From positions 1-63,048 of the forward strand of contig QUJA01000015.1 in NCBI GenBank assembly GCA_003480425.1: DNA of 63,048 nucleotides, in the 5' to 3' direction. Numbering within the stretch: the stretch's first letter is position 1; the number at the start of each line of letters is the position of its first letter. Under the pieces are notes generated by a model. It ran no database searches and was not told the origin of the DNA. It saw nothing but the letters and a program-made list of their open reading frames with translations. Positions 16,990 through 26,109 of this stretch are shown in pieces. Source of the stretch: Firmicutes bacterium AM31-12AC. GTDB lineage: Bacteria > Bacillota > Clostridia > Lachnospirales > Lachnospiraceae. The position numbers and the translations under genes were made by a program.

Positions 16990-17448
16990 ATGACCGAACA
17001 CGAAAAGTATCAAGAACATATTCGGCATACACACGATGCCTTTTGCAAGACTGTTATTCGCCACGCTGCCATAGACGCAGCCCGAAGCATACGCAGCCGC
17101 CGCAAGCGGGAAATCTCGCTTGAATATCTGATAGAAGAAAAACACTATCCATTCAGCACCACAGATAAATACTTTACAGAGCAATCCGGCATGAACAGCT
17201 ATCCGCTTTTCGTCTGCGGTCAGATGGTGCTTTTGGAAAGTCCAGAGCTTGCCGCAGCCCTGTCCGCACTATCACAGATGGAACAGGAAATCATTTTCCT
17301 ATACTACTTCCAACGATTGACGCATAGGGAGATTGGACGGAGATATGGACGGGCAGGCAACACAACCGGGCGGCGTATTCAGATGATTTTGCGGCGGCTA
17401 CGGGCAGAGTTGGAGGGCTTGTCCTATGAGCCAGCTACTTTCCTATGA
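16990..17448 (+). CDS. sigma-70 region 4-like regulator (Tn916 ORF7 type)
   Basis: A 152-residue protein similar in type to Tn916 ORF7. A basic N-terminal helix region (RHAAIDAARSIRSRRKREISLEY) precedes a C-terminal sigma region-4-like HTH (LSALSQMEQEIIFLYYFQRL through GRAGNTTGRRIQMILRRLRAEL). In Tn916 the ORF7/ORF8 pair controls transcription of excision and transfer genes. GAAAGGGGGA lies before the ATG, and its 3' end overlaps the next gene by 23 bases. It probably serves IME regulation, but direct evidence is lacking. Confidence 0.82.
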   Translation: MTEHEKYQEHIRHTHDAFCKTVIRHAAIDAARSIRSRRKREISLEYLIEEKHYPFSTTDKYFTEQSGMNSYPLFVCGQMVLLESPELAAALSALSQMEQEIIFLYYFQRLTHREIGRRYGRAGNTTGRRIQMILRRLRAELEGLSYEPATFL

Positions 17449-17623
17449 AACAATCGTTAAGGCAAGCGAGGGCGACCCGGAAGCTGTTGCCGCCGTCCTA
17501 TCCCATTATGCCGGATATATCCGCTCTTGTGCGAAAATGGACGGACAGATCAACACAGATATGCAGGAACATATCGTCGGGCGGCTGATAGAAAGCCTGT
17601 TGAAGTTCCGCTTTGACCGCTAA
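17426..17623 (+). CDS. small HTH-type protein (Tn916 ORF8 type)
   Basis: A 65-residue protein beginning MSQLLSYETIVKASEGDPEA and ending with a conserved EHIVGRLIESLLKFRFDR helix. This length and pattern are those of the HTH proteins paired with ORF7-like sigma regulators in Tn916-like and IME regulatory modules. It overlaps the ORF7-like gene by 23 bases and ends shortly before a near-consensus promoter that drives the next gene. Confidence 0.8.
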   Translation: MSQLLSYETIVKASEGDPEAVAAVLSHYAGYIRSCAKMDGQINTDMQEHIVGRLIESLLKFRFDR

Positions 17624-17641
17624 GCAGAAAAGTTGTATAAT
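17613..17641 (+). promoter_or_regulatory. near-consensus promoter
   Basis: TTGACC at 17613-17618, 17-base spacer, TATAAT at 17636-17641. It overlaps the end of the ORF8-like gene and precedes the gene at 17681. Confidence 0.75.
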
Positions 17642-17680
17642 TAGAGCCTGACAAATTAAACTTTAATGGGGGTGGAGCAA

Positions 17681-18091
17681 ATGGAACAGATTATCAATTA
17701 TAGAGACATACCCACAGATAAAAGGCTTGACATATTAAATGCTCTTGAGCGAATAGGTTTTTTTCCTGCATACGGCGGTGTGAAAACCATGCAACAAATT
17801 ATGGAAAAGTCAGTTCCGGGTTCAGGTCCACAATTCTATTTCGTTTTCCGTGAAAATGAGTTGATAGGGTACAATTTTCTCATTGGTGACACTAAGAAAT
17901 ATAAAGCGTTCCCATGGCTTGCTATTAGCAATATGGATGAGCAGAAGTTGGCTGTTTGCGAAGAACTGATGAAAATACAAATTGCTTTTTTTGAAGAACT
18001 CGGAATGCAAAAGATAGCAGATCATTGCGTTAGGATTATGGAAGATTACAGAAAAGGGATTGGAAAGCGAAAAGAAAGCGATTGCAGATAA
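17681..18091 (+). CDS. hypothetical IME protein
   Basis: A 136-residue soluble protein, not recognised. The N-terminal helix (EQIINYRDIPTDKRLDILNALERIG) is followed by an aromatic-rich middle (GPQFYFVFRENELIGYNFLIGD) that could be a small alpha/beta fold such as an acetyltransferase remnant. It has its own promoter at 17613 and a GGGGGTGGAG ribosome binding site, and is more AT-rich than the neighbouring mob genes. It is the one plausible cargo gene of the IME besides the sigma/anti-sigma pair. Confidence 0.7.
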   Translation: MEQIINYRDIPTDKRLDILNALERIGFFPAYGGVKTMQQIMEKSVPGSGPQFYFVFRENELIGYNFLIGDTKKYKAFPWLAISNMDEQKLAVCEELMKIQIAFFEELGMQKIADHCVRIMEDYRKGIGKRKESDCR

Positions 18092-18625
18092 ATTCCATTT
18101 GAAAAACGGCTGACAATTTAATACCGCCGCCCATCACAGCGGCATATAAGCAGTAAATCTTGAAAAAGGTTTGCTGCTTTTTTTGCGCCTATTTTCAAAA
18201 ATCTTTGGCAAACCACACCGCCGGATTGTTGTAGGGAGCAGGACGGGGAAATCAAAAAAATTTCCGCTGCATTTGCCAAAACGCACCTTTTTCACCGTTG
18301 TAGTGGTGAACAGCGGGCAGAACACGCCGCCGCAATCGCTATATTGGTGGAGCAAGCCAGTATATCCGCAAACCAGAGCCGCCGAGGAAAGCGGCAGTTT
18401 TTTAGAGCAAGATTCTACCGAGGTGCCAAAATTCGCGTTTTGCTCATTTTGCCCCTGCGGGAATCTTGTTGGGGAGTGCCTTCCCCAAACCCTGCTTATA
18501 CGGCTTGCGCCGCTTAAAAATCCCTCAAAATAATTTTCGGATTTTTCAAAAACAGTTCCGCTTCACACCCTGTTTTTCTCCTATTAGTGAGAGGACACCA
18601 CGCACAGAAAGGAGGTCTGCCGACC
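18092..18625. other. IME non-coding region with candidate oriT at 18465-18492
   Basis: A 534-base stretch directly before mobC without a convincing gene. On the minus strand, 18492-18465 reads GGGTTTGGGG, a spacer, then CCCCAACAAG. The same pattern occurs on the plus strand next to the ICE relaxase at 52282-52308. TTGGGG/CCCCAA form a hairpin. Position before MobC and relaxase and resemblance to the ICE copy support an origin of transfer; the nick site is not determined. Confidence 0.6.
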
Positions 18626-19021
18626 ATGAAACGATACAACACACCGCACCGCAGCCGGGTAGTCAAGACACGCATGACCGAGGAAGAATACGCCGAGTTT
18701 GCGGAAAGGCTTTCTGCTTACAACATGAGCCAAGCCGAGTTTATCCGGCAAGCCATAACCGGGGCAGCCATACGCCCCATCATAACCGTTTCCCCCGTCA
18801 ATGACGAGCTGCTTGCCGCTGTCGGGAAGCTGACCGCCGAATACGGCAGGATCGGCGGCAACTTAAACCAGATAGCCCGGACGCTGAACGAGTGGCACAG
18901 TCCCTACCCGCAGCTTGCCGGGGAGGTACGGGCGGCGGTTTCCGACCTTGCTGCCCTAAAGTTTGAAGTCTTGCAGAAAGTGGGTGACGCTGTTGGCAAC
19001 ATTCAAACATATCAGCTCTAA
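18626..19021 (+). CDS. MobC-type relaxosome protein
   Basis: A 131-residue accessory DNA-binding protein. A basic N-terminus (MKRYNTPHRSRVVKTRMTEEEY) contains a ribbon-helix-helix-like fold (AEFAERLSAYNMSQAEFIRQAIT), followed by the MobC hallmark GGNLNQIARTLNEW near residue 78. MobC helps the relaxase open oriT. GAAAGGAGGTCTGCCGACC precedes the ATG. The relaxase start lies 38 bases before its stop, so the two are coupled. Confidence 0.9.
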   Translation: MKRYNTPHRSRVVKTRMTEEEYAEFAERLSAYNMSQAEFIRQAITGAAIRPIITVSPVNDELLAAVGKLTAEYGRIGGNLNQIARTLNEWHSPYPQLAGEVRAAVSDLAALKFEVLQKVGDAVGNIQTYQL

Positions 19022-20615
19022 AAATGCCGACTATGGCGCAGCGGAAGCCTACCTCACATTTGAGCATGACGAGTTTACCATGAAGCCCACCCTTGATGAA
19101 AACGGGCGGCTGATACCGAGGGAGGATTACCGCATTTCTTCCCTTAACTGCGGGGGCGAGGATTTCGCCGTTGCCTGTATGCGAGCCAATCTCCGCTATG
19201 AGAAAAACCAAAAACGGGAAGATGTGAAAAGCCACCACTATATCATCAGTTTTGACCCACGGGACGGGACAGACAACGGCTTGACCGTAGACCAGGCGCA
19301 GGAGCTGGGTGAGCAGTTCTGTAAAGAGCATTTTCCCGGACACCAAGCCCTTGTATGCACCCACCCGGACGGGCATAACCACAGCGGCAACATTCATGTG
19401 CATATCGTCATCAACTCCCTGCGGATTTATGAAGTCCCGCTTCTGCCCTACATGGACAGACCCGCTGACACAAGGGAGGGCTGCAAGCACCGCTGTACCA
19501 ATGCCGCTATGGAATATTTCAAGAGTGAAGTCATGGAGATGTGCCACCGGGAGGGGCTTTACCAAATCGACCTCTTGAACGGCAGCAAGGAACGGATAAC
19601 GGAACGGGAATACTGGGCGGCAAAGAAAGGGCAGCTTGCCCTTGATAAAGAGAACGCTGTCAGAGAAGCCGCCGGACAGCCCACCAAGCCCACCAAGTTT
19701 GGAACGGACAAGGCGAAGCTGCGCCGGACAATACGGCAGGCACTTTCCCAAGCCGCCAGCTTTGACGAGTTTTCTTCTCTTTTGCTGCGGGAGGGTGTGA
19801 CCGTCAAGGAGAGCCGGGGGCGGCTTTCCTACCTCACGCCGGACAGGACAAAGCCTATCACAGCCCGGAAGCTGGGGGACGATTTTGACAAGGCTGCTGT
19901 CCTTGCCCTGCTTACACAGAACGCCCACAGAGCCGCCGAAAAGCCCAAAGCCATACCGGAATACCCACATACCCAAAAGGGACGCTTGCAGGAGGAAAAC
20001 GCCGCAAAAACCACCCCGACAGACAACACCTTGCAGCGCATGGTTGACCGGGAAGCCAAGCGAGCCGAGGGCAAGGGCGTGGGCTATGACCGCTGGGCGG
20101 CAAAGCACAATCTAAAGCAAATGGCGGCTACCGTTACCGCCTACCAGCAGTACGGCTTTTCTTCCCCGGAGGAACTGGACGAAGCCTGCTCTGCTGCCTA
20201 TGCCGCCATGCAGGAAAGCCTTACAGAGCTGAAGCAGGTGGAAAAGACGCTGGACGGGAAAAAGGAGCTGCAACGGCAGGCGCTTGCCTATTCCAAGACC
20301 CGCCCTGTCCGAGACGGGCTGAAACAGCAGAAAAACGCCAAAGCAAAAGCAGCCTACCGACAGAAGCACGAAAGTGACTTTATCATAGCAGACGCAGCCG
20401 CCCGCTATTTCAGGGAGAACGGCATTTCCAAGCTGCCAAGCTATAAAGCCCTGCAAGCAGAGATTGAAAGCCTTATCCAAGAGAAAAACAGCGGCTACAA
20501 CGATTACCGGGCAAAACGGGAGGAATACCGCCGCTTACAGACGGTCAAGGGCAATATCGACCAGATTTTACGCCGGGAACGCAAGCCTGTGAAAAGGCAG
20601 GAACAGGAGCGATAA
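18984..20615 (+). CDS. MobP-type relaxase of the IME
   Basis: A 543-residue relaxase/mobilization nuclease that nicks oriT and remains attached to the 5' end. The N-terminal start ATFKHISSKNADYGAAEAYL, a central HHYIISFDPRD and the metal-binding HPDGHNHSGNIHVHIVINSL give the HUH-type active centre. The C-terminal part (GKGVGYDRWAAKHNLKQMA onward) resembles that of the ICE relaxase at 50806. Start GTG 18984 or TTG 18993 are both possible; neither has a strong ribosome binding site, fitting coupling to mobC. Confidence 0.92.
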   Translation: MTLLATFKHISSKNADYGAAEAYLTFEHDEFTMKPTLDENGRLIPREDYRISSLNCGGEDFAVACMRANLRYEKNQKREDVKSHHYIISFDPRDGTDNGLTVDQAQELGEQFCKEHFPGHQALVCTHPDGHNHSGNIHVHIVINSLRIYEVPLLPYMDRPADTREGCKHRCTNAAMEYFKSEVMEMCHREGLYQIDLLNGSKERITEREYWAAKKGQLALDKENAVREAAGQPTKPTKFGTDKAKLRRTIRQALSQAASFDEFSSLLLREGVTVKESRGRLSYLTPDRTKPITARKLGDDFDKAAVLALLTQNAHRAAEKPKAIPEYPHTQKGRLQEENAAKTTPTDNTLQRMVDREAKRAEGKGVGYDRWAAKHNLKQMAATVTAYQQYGFSSPEELDEACSAAYAAMQESLTELKQVEKTLDGKKELQRQALAYSKTRPVRDGLKQQKNAKAKAAYRQKHESDFIIADAAARYFRENGISKLPSYKALQAEIESLIQEKNSGYNDYRAKREEYRRLQTVKGNIDQILRRERKPVKRQEQER

Positions 20616-20799
20616 AAACCACCCCAAAATGTACCCGAACCCATACAGAACAAGGGGGCTGCCCCGTACCCTATCTGCAATACCAAAGGATTTTTTAACG
20701 GGCTTACAGGGCAGAAAAACCCCGAAAATGATACCGAGATGATACAGAATTACCGCCGATACCGCCACACCAGCGGAAACGGCAGAAAGGAGCGCACCC

Positions 20800-21012
20800 A
20801 TGCCAAGAATGAGCAAGAAACGGCGGCTGGAATGGTCTTTTTTCCTGCGGCAAGTGAAAGTCGGGAATACCACCTGCGACCGTATCACATACAACGACCT
20901 CTGCCGGGGCTGTACCCATAGCTGCAAGCAGAGCTTCCGGGCGGTTATCATACTCTGCCCCCACTACTACTCCAAACGCCGGAAAAAGGAGGACAGGGAC
21001 AATGGCAGATAA
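20800..21012 (+). CDS. small cysteine-rich IME protein
   Basis: A 70-residue basic protein with four cysteines in CDRITYNDLCRGCTHSC and another in LCPHYY, which look like a small zinc-binding fold. GAAAGGAGCG precedes the ATG, and the stop overlaps the replisome organizer start. Such small proteins are common between relaxase and replication genes in this type of element; function unknown. Confidence 0.7.
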   Translation: MPRMSKKRRLEWSFFLRQVKVGNTTCDRITYNDLCRGCTHSCKQSFRAVIILCPHYYSKRRKKEDRDNGR

Positions 21013-21751
21013 CCGCAAGTATTACTACCTCAAGCTGAAAGAGAACTTTTTTGACAGCGACTCCATTGTGCTGCTGGAAGATATGAAAGACGGGATTTTA
21101 TATTCCAATATCCTCTTGAAGCTGTACTTAAAATCGCTGAAAAACGGCGGGAAATTGCAGCTTGACGAGCATATCCCCTACACAGCGCAGATGATAGCGA
21201 CACTGACCCGCCATCAGATAGGGACAGTTGAGAGGGCTTTAGAAATTTTCCGGCAGTTGGGGCTTGTGGAGCAGCTTGACAGCGGGGCTTTTTATATGAC
21301 CGACATTGAACTGATGATAGGACAGTCCTCTACCGAAGCCGAGCGAAAACGGGCTGCAAGGCTGGAAAACAAGGCACTTTTACCGCCCCGGACAAAAGGC
21401 GGACATTTGTCCGACATTCGTCCACCAGAGATAGAGTTAGAGAAAGAGAAAGAGATAGAGATAGAAAAAGAGAGAGAGGGAGAAACGGGACACCCCGCCC
21501 CCGCCGCTTATGGCAGATACAACAATGTGATACTGACCGATACAGAGCTTTCCGGGCTGAAAACAGAGCTGCCCGACAAGTGGGAGTATTATATTGACCG
21601 GCTTTCCTGCCATATCGCTTCCACCGGGAAGCAGTACCACAGCCATGCCGCCACCATTTACAAGTGGGCGCAGGAGGACGCTGCCAAAGGTAAGGCTGCC
21701 CCGAAACAGGGCATACCCGATTATTCATGCAAGGAGGGCGAGAGCTTATGA
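21002..21751 (+). CDS. phage replisome organizer-type protein
   Basis: A 249-residue protein whose N-terminal domain (NRKYYYLKLKENFFDSDSI, LEDMKDGILYSNILLKLYLKS, GTVERALEIFRQLGLVEQ) is the winged-helix domain of phage replisome organizers. A long Glu/Lys repeat (ELEKEKEIEIEKERE, about 142-158) forms a charged linker, and the C-terminal part resembles the DnaB/DnaD-interacting region. With the DnaC-like protein encoded next it would load a helicase on the IME replication origin. Confidence 0.85.
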   Translation: MADNRKYYYLKLKENFFDSDSIVLLEDMKDGILYSNILLKLYLKSLKNGGKLQLDEHIPYTAQMIATLTRHQIGTVERALEIFRQLGLVEQLDSGAFYMTDIELMIGQSSTEAERKRAARLENKALLPPRTKGGHLSDIRPPEIELEKEKEIEIEKEREGETGHPAPAAYGRYNNVILTDTELSGLKTELPDKWEYYIDRLSCHIASTGKQYHSHAATIYKWAQEDAAKGKAAPKQGIPDYSCKEGESL

Positions 21752-22602
21752 AAAACGAGATTGAAGCTATGATTACGGACATTACAACCACTACCGCCGA
21801 AGCGGAGGACTACACAGGCGAGGACGGGCTTTTATACTGCGGCAAGTGCCATACGCCCAAAGAAGCCTACTTTGCAGAGGGAAAGACTTGTTTCGGGCGT
21901 GACCGCCACCCAACAGACTGCGACTGCCAGCGGGCAGCCCGTGAAAAGCAGCAAGCCGCCGAAAGCAGACAGAAGCACCTTGAAAAAGTGGAGGACTTGA
22001 AACGCCGGGGCTTTACCGACCCCGCTATGCGGAACTGGACATTTGAGCATGACAACGGCAGAAACCCGCAGACCGAAACCGCCCGCTTTTATGTTGAGAG
22101 CTGGGAAACCATGCAGGCTGAAAATATCGGCTACCTGTTCTGGGGCGGCGTGGGGACAGGAAAAAGCTACCTTGCCGCCTGTATCGCCAACGCCCTTATG
22201 GAAAAAGAGGTTGCCGTCTGCATGACAAACTTTGCAACAATACTCAATGACCTTGCCGCCAGCTTTGAGGGCAGGAATGAGTATATTTCCCGCCTTTGCA
22301 GCTACCCCCTGCTGATACTTGATGATTTCGGTATGGAGCGAGGGACAGAATACGGGCTGGAACAGGTTTATAGCGTGATTGACAGCCGTTACCGAAGCGG
22401 CAAGCCGCTGATCGCCACGACCAACCTCACGCTGGAGGAATTGCAGCACCCGCAGGACACGCCCCACGCCCGTATCTATGACAGGCTGACTTCCATGTGC
22501 GCCCCCGTCCGCTTCACGGGTAGCAACTTCCGAAAGGAAACCGCACAGGAAAAGCTGGAACGATTAAAGCAACTGATGAAGCAGCGAAAGGAGAGCCTAT
22601 GA
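21748..22602 (+). CDS. DnaC-like AAA+ helicase loader
   Basis: A 284-residue ATP-binding protein. The N-terminal cysteines CGKCHTPKEAYF and CDCQRAAREK suggest a zinc-binding segment. The ATPase core has Walker A GGVGTGKSYLAAC near residue 135 and Walker B LLILDDFGMERG near 190. It is expected to load the replicative helicase with the replisome organizer. The ATG overlaps the preceding stop (ATGA). Confidence 0.9.
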   Translation: MKNEIEAMITDITTTTAEAEDYTGEDGLLYCGKCHTPKEAYFAEGKTCFGRDRHPTDCDCQRAAREKQQAAESRQKHLEKVEDLKRRGFTDPAMRNWTFEHDNGRNPQTETARFYVESWETMQAENIGYLFWGGVGTGKSYLAACIANALMEKEVAVCMTNFATILNDLAASFEGRNEYISRLCSYPLLILDDFGMERGTEYGLEQVYSVIDSRYRSGKPLIATTNLTLEELQHPQDTPHARIYDRLTSMCAPVRFTGSNFRKETAQEKLERLKQLMKQRKESL

Positions 22603-22787
22603 CAGAAACCAAACAGACAAGCACCACCAAAACAGACCGCCGCCCGGACTGTGTAACGGAAATCCGCATGGGCAACTCCGTCCTTACCGTTTCCGGCTTC
22701 TTCAAGCAGGGCGCAACCGACACCGCAGCCGACAAGATGATGAAAGTGCTGGAAGCGGAAGCTGCTACACAAAAAACGGCGATTTGA
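22599..22787 (+). CDS. TnpW-like small IME protein
   Basis: A 62-residue protein beginning MTETKQTSTTKTDRRPDCV with a conserved VTEIRMGNSVLTVSGFFK core and a helical tail (TDTAADKMMKVLEAEA). Length and core match the TnpW family of Tn4451-like elements, always encoded near the large serine recombinase. Its start overlaps the DnaC-like stop by 4 bases. Function unknown. Confidence 0.75.
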   Translation: MTETKQTSTTKTDRRPDCVTEIRMGNSVLTVSGFFKQGATDTAADKMMKVLEAEAATQKTAI

Positions 22788-22898
22788 CCGACCATAAAGA
22801 AGCAGATTTGACGCTTTTGCTGCTATACAGACAGCCGCCCCATGTGGTACAATCAAGGTACGGAATAGTGGGGCTGGCTGTCGGAAACGGAGGATTTT

Positions 22899-24508
22899 AT
22901 GTTAAGACAGACCAACCAACAACCAATTACCGCCCTTTACCCAAGACTTTCCCATGAGGACGAGCTGCAAGGCGAGAGCAATTCCATTTCCAATCAGAAG
23001 CGTATCCTTGAAACCTATGCAAAGCAGAACGGCTTTTCCAATCTGCGCTGGTACACGGACGACGGTTATTCTGGTGCGAACTTTCAAAGACCCGGTTTTC
23101 AAGCCATGCTTGCGGACATTGAAGCCGGAAAAGTCGGGACAGTTATCGTAAAGGATATGTCGAGGTTAGGGCGAAACTACCTGCAAGTGGGAATGTACAC
23201 GGAAATGATTTTCCCACAGAAAGGTGTCCGCTTCATCGCTATCAATGACGGAGTGGACAGCGCACAGGGCGACAATGATTTTGCCCCGCTGCGGAATATC
23301 TTTAACGAATGGCTGGTGAGAGATACGAGCAAGAAAATCAAAGCAGTGAAACGCTCAAAAGGCATGAGTGGCAAGCCTATCACAAGCAAGCCTGTGTATG
23401 GCTACCTCATGGACGAGGACGAAAATTTCATCATTGACGAGGAAGCTGCACCCGTAGTCAAGCAGATATACAATTTCTGCCTTGCCGGGAATGGTCCGAC
23501 CAAGATAGCCCGTATGCTCACAGAGCAGCAAATCCCCACGCCGGGAACGCTGGAATACCGCAGGACGGGCAGCACCCGCCGCTACCACCCCGGCTATGAG
23601 TGCAAGTGGGCGACCAATACCGTTGTGCATATCCTTGAAAACCGGGAATACACGGGCTGTCTGGTAAACTTCAAGACAGAAAAACTTTCTTACAAAGTCA
23701 AGCACAGTGTAGAAAATTCCCCGGAAAAGCAAGTGATTTTCGAGAACCACCACGAGCCTATCATAGACACGCAAACATGGGAACGGGTGCAGGAGCTTCG
23801 CAAGCAGCGCAAACGCCCCAACCGCTATGATGAAGTGGGCTTGTTCTCCGGCATACTGTTCTGTGCGGACTGCGGCAGCGTCATGTATCAGCAGCGATAC
23901 CAGACAGACAAGCGCAAGCAGGACTGTTATATCTGCGGCAACTACAAGAAACGCACCCATGACTGTACGGCGCACTTTATCCGCACCGACCTCTTGACTG
24001 CTGGTGTACTCTCCAATCTGCGGAAAGTGACCAGCTATGCGGCAAAGCATGAAGCCCGGTTTATGAAGCTCTTGATTGAGCAGAACGAGGACGGGGGTAA
24101 GCGCAGGAACGCCGCCAAGAAAAAGGAACTGGAAGCCGCCGAGAAACGCATAGCCGAGTTATCCGCTATCTTCAAGCGGCTGTATGAGGACAGCGTGACC
24201 GGGCGCATATCAGACGAGCGTTTCACAGAGCTGTCGGCAGACTATGAAGCAGAGCAACGGGAACTGAAAGAAAAAGCCGCCGCTATCCAAGCGGAGCTTT
24301 CCAAAGCACAGGAAGCCACCGTGAACGCAGAAAAGTTTATGAATGTTGTCCGGCGGCATACCAGCTTTGAAGAACTTACCCTACTCTGCTGCGGGAGTTT
24401 GTAGAGAAAATTGTTGTGCATGAGTGCAGCTATGACGAGAACAAGACCCGTAGGCAGGACATTGAGATTTATTATTCTTTTGTTGGCAAGGTGGACTTGC
24501 CCGAATAA
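22899..24508 (+). pseudogene. large serine recombinase of the IME, apparent -1 frameshift near the 3' end
   Basis: The recombinase that would insert and excise the IME. The N-terminal resolvase domain starts YPRLSHEDELQGESNSIS, with the family serine in RLS, and KDMSRLGRNYLQVG near residue 89. The recombinase domain, a zinc ribbon (FCADCG near 326) and a coiled coil (about 385-470) follow. The open frame ends at 24404 with LTLLCCGSL. One frame over, LLREFVEKIVVHECSYDENKTR runs to a stop at 24506-24508. One C missing from the C run at 24379-24381 reconciles them. About 35 C-terminal residues are lost if the gap is real. Confidence 0.9.
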
Positions 24509-24598
24509 CCGCCCGACCTGTCCGACACAATGCGCAAGTGCCGGATAGGAACGGCAAAATTTTTTACACTTCTATTACTTCTTTATCGCACATCAGTA

Positions 24599-24694
24599 AA
24601 GAGCCAGGGCATGAAGCAGCTCATGGCCGGTGCTGGTGTAGCCGTGGTAGGCATGGTCCTTGTACCTCTGCTCTCCGGGCTTTTCTCTGTCTAA
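24599..24694 (+). pseudogene. 3' half of the split Maff2-family membrane protein
   Basis: Codons KSQGMKQLMAGAGVAVVGMV through LSGLFSV and a TAA complete the Maff2 protein begun at 15242. The second hydrophobic helix is here. No start codon or ribosome binding site is available for it on its own. Precise excision of the IME would rejoin it to the 5' half in frame. Confidence 0.9.
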
Positions 24695-24763
24695 GCGTCT
24701 CCGTATGAAATCCTTGCCGCTCCCGCAGTTTTGCGGGGGCGGCGGAAAGGAGGTTGACACCGT

Positions 24764-25633
24764 ATGGATTTCTTACTTGAAGCCCTGACAAATTGGCTGA
24801 AAGAAATGCTGGTGGGCGGCATTATGAGCAACCTTTCGGGGATGTTTGACAGTGTAAATCAGCAGGTCGCGGATATATCCGTACAGGTAGGCCAGACCCC
24901 ACAGGGATGGAATGGCAATATTTTCAGCATGATTGAGAATCTGTCCAACTCCATCATGGTGCCGATTGCAGGCGTGATCCTGGCTATCGTGATGACCGTA
25001 GACCTGATCCAGATGATCGCAGACAAGAACAACCTGCATGATGTGGACACCTGGATGATTTTCAAGTGGGTGTTCAAATCAGCCGCTGCCATCCTCATTG
25101 TCACAAACACATGGAATATCGTGATGGGCGTCTTTGATATGGCGCAGAGCGTAGTGGCGCAGGCGGCAGGGGTTATCAATTCGGATGCGTCCATTGACAT
25201 TTCCTCAGTTATGACCGATCTGGAACCGAGGCTGATGGAAATGGATCTGGGACCGCTGTTCGGACTGTGGTTCCAATCCCTCTTTATTGGCATTACTATG
25301 TGGGCGTTATATATCTGTATCTTTATCGTTATTTATGGCCGTATGATCGAAATCTACCTTGTGACTTCGGTGGCTCCCGTTCCAATGGCTGCAATGATGG
25401 GTAAAGAATGGGGCGGTATGGGCCAGAATTACCTCCGATCCCTGCTGGCGCTGGGCTTTCAGGCGTTTCTCATTATCGTCTGCGTGGCAATTTATGCTGT
25501 GCTGGTGCAGAACATCGCTCTGGAAGATGACATCATCATGGCAATCTGGAGCTGCGTGGGCTACACCGTACTGCTATGTTTTACGCTGTTCAAAACCGGC
25601 AGTCTCGCCAAATCAGTCTTTCAGGCGCACTAA
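24764..25633 (+). CDS. VirB6/TrbL-like mating-channel membrane protein
   Basis: A 289-residue polytopic membrane protein of the CD1112-like type. About six hydrophobic segments (for example around 60-80, 108-125, 170-200, 210-240 and 250-275) follow an N-terminal amphipathic region (FLLEALTNWLKEMLVGG). Position between Maff2 and the PrgI/VirB4 genes is that of the VirB6-like inner-membrane channel protein in Gram-positive type IV secretion. GGAAAGGAGGTTG precedes the ATG. Confidence 0.88.
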   Translation: MDFLLEALTNWLKEMLVGGIMSNLSGMFDSVNQQVADISVQVGQTPQGWNGNIFSMIENLSNSIMVPIAGVILAIVMTVDLIQMIADKNNLHDVDTWMIFKWVFKSAAAILIVTNTWNIVMGVFDMAQSVVAQAAGVINSDASIDISSVMTDLEPRLMEMDLGPLFGLWFQSLFIGITMWALYICIFIVIYGRMIEIYLVTSVAPVPMAAMMGKEWGGMGQNYLRSLLALGFQAFLIIVCVAIYAVLVQNIALEDDIIMAIWSCVGYTVLLCFTLFKTGSLAKSVFQAH

Positions 25634-25653
25634 AACGGAAGGAGGTTTCCACA

Positions 25654-26109
25654 TTGGCTTATGTACCCGTACCCAAGGACTTAACAAAAGTCAAAACAAA
25701 GGTCATGTTCAATCTGACCAAGCGGCAGCTTATCTGCTTCACGGGCGGAGCGCTTATTGGCGTACCGCTTTTCTTTTTGCTCAGAAAACCTACCGGAAAC
25801 AGTGTAGCGGCTATGTGTATGATGCTGGTTATGCTGCCATTCTTTATGATGGCTATGTACGAAAAGCATGGACAGCCCCTGGAAAAGATCGTGGGCAACA
25901 TTCTCAAAGTAGCTGTGATCCGTCCCAAGCAGCGTCCCTACCAGACCAATAACTTTTATGCCGTATTAAAGCGGCAGGAAATGCTCGATAAGGAGGTGTA
26001 TGACATTGTTCACCGCAATAAAAAAATGGCTGCATCGGATGTTCGGGAAAACCGAGGAAAAAACTGTGCAGCCGGTAAAGACAAAGAAAAAGCTGTCCCG
26101 CGCCGATAA
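25654..26109 (+). CDS. PrgI-family conjugation membrane protein
   Basis: A 151-residue protein starting at TTG 25654, after GGAAGGAGG. It has the PrgI/VirB3-like arrangement: AYVPVPKDLTKVKTKVMFNL, then two adjacent membrane helices (about 28-70) and a short cytoplasmic tail (RPKQRPYQTNNFYAVLKRQE). The VirB3-like protein docks on the VirB4 ATPase, whose gene overlaps its 3' end by 110 bases in another frame. The C-terminus past RQE is basic and may be less conserved because of that overlap. Confidence 0.87.
   Translation: MAYVPVPKDLTKVKTKVMFNLTKRQLICFTGGALIGVPLFFLLRKPTGNSVAAMCMMLVMLPFFMMAMYEKHGQPLEKIVGNILKVAVIRPKQRPYQTNNFYAVLKRQEMLDKEVYDIVHRNKKMAASDVRENRGKNCAAGKDKEKAVPRR

Larger units (their letters stand above)
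15365..24600. mobile_element. integrative mobilizable element nested in the ICE Maff2 gene
   Basis: The two Maff2 halves meet at an AA dinucleotide (15365-15366 and 24599-24600). Joining there restores NPGA-K-SQGMKQ, so the sequence between is a clean insertion with 2-base ends, typical of large serine recombinases. It encodes its own MobC, relaxase, replisome-organizer and DnaC-like replication proteins, TnpW-like protein and serine recombinase, and regulators, but no mating channel. It must therefore borrow the channel of a conjugative element, possibly its host ICE. Confidence 0.93.

Noticed and set aside
18171..18533. 120-codon reading frame before the IME mobC
   Set aside because: No ribosome binding site, and it runs through the candidate oriT; the composition is that of a non-coding region.
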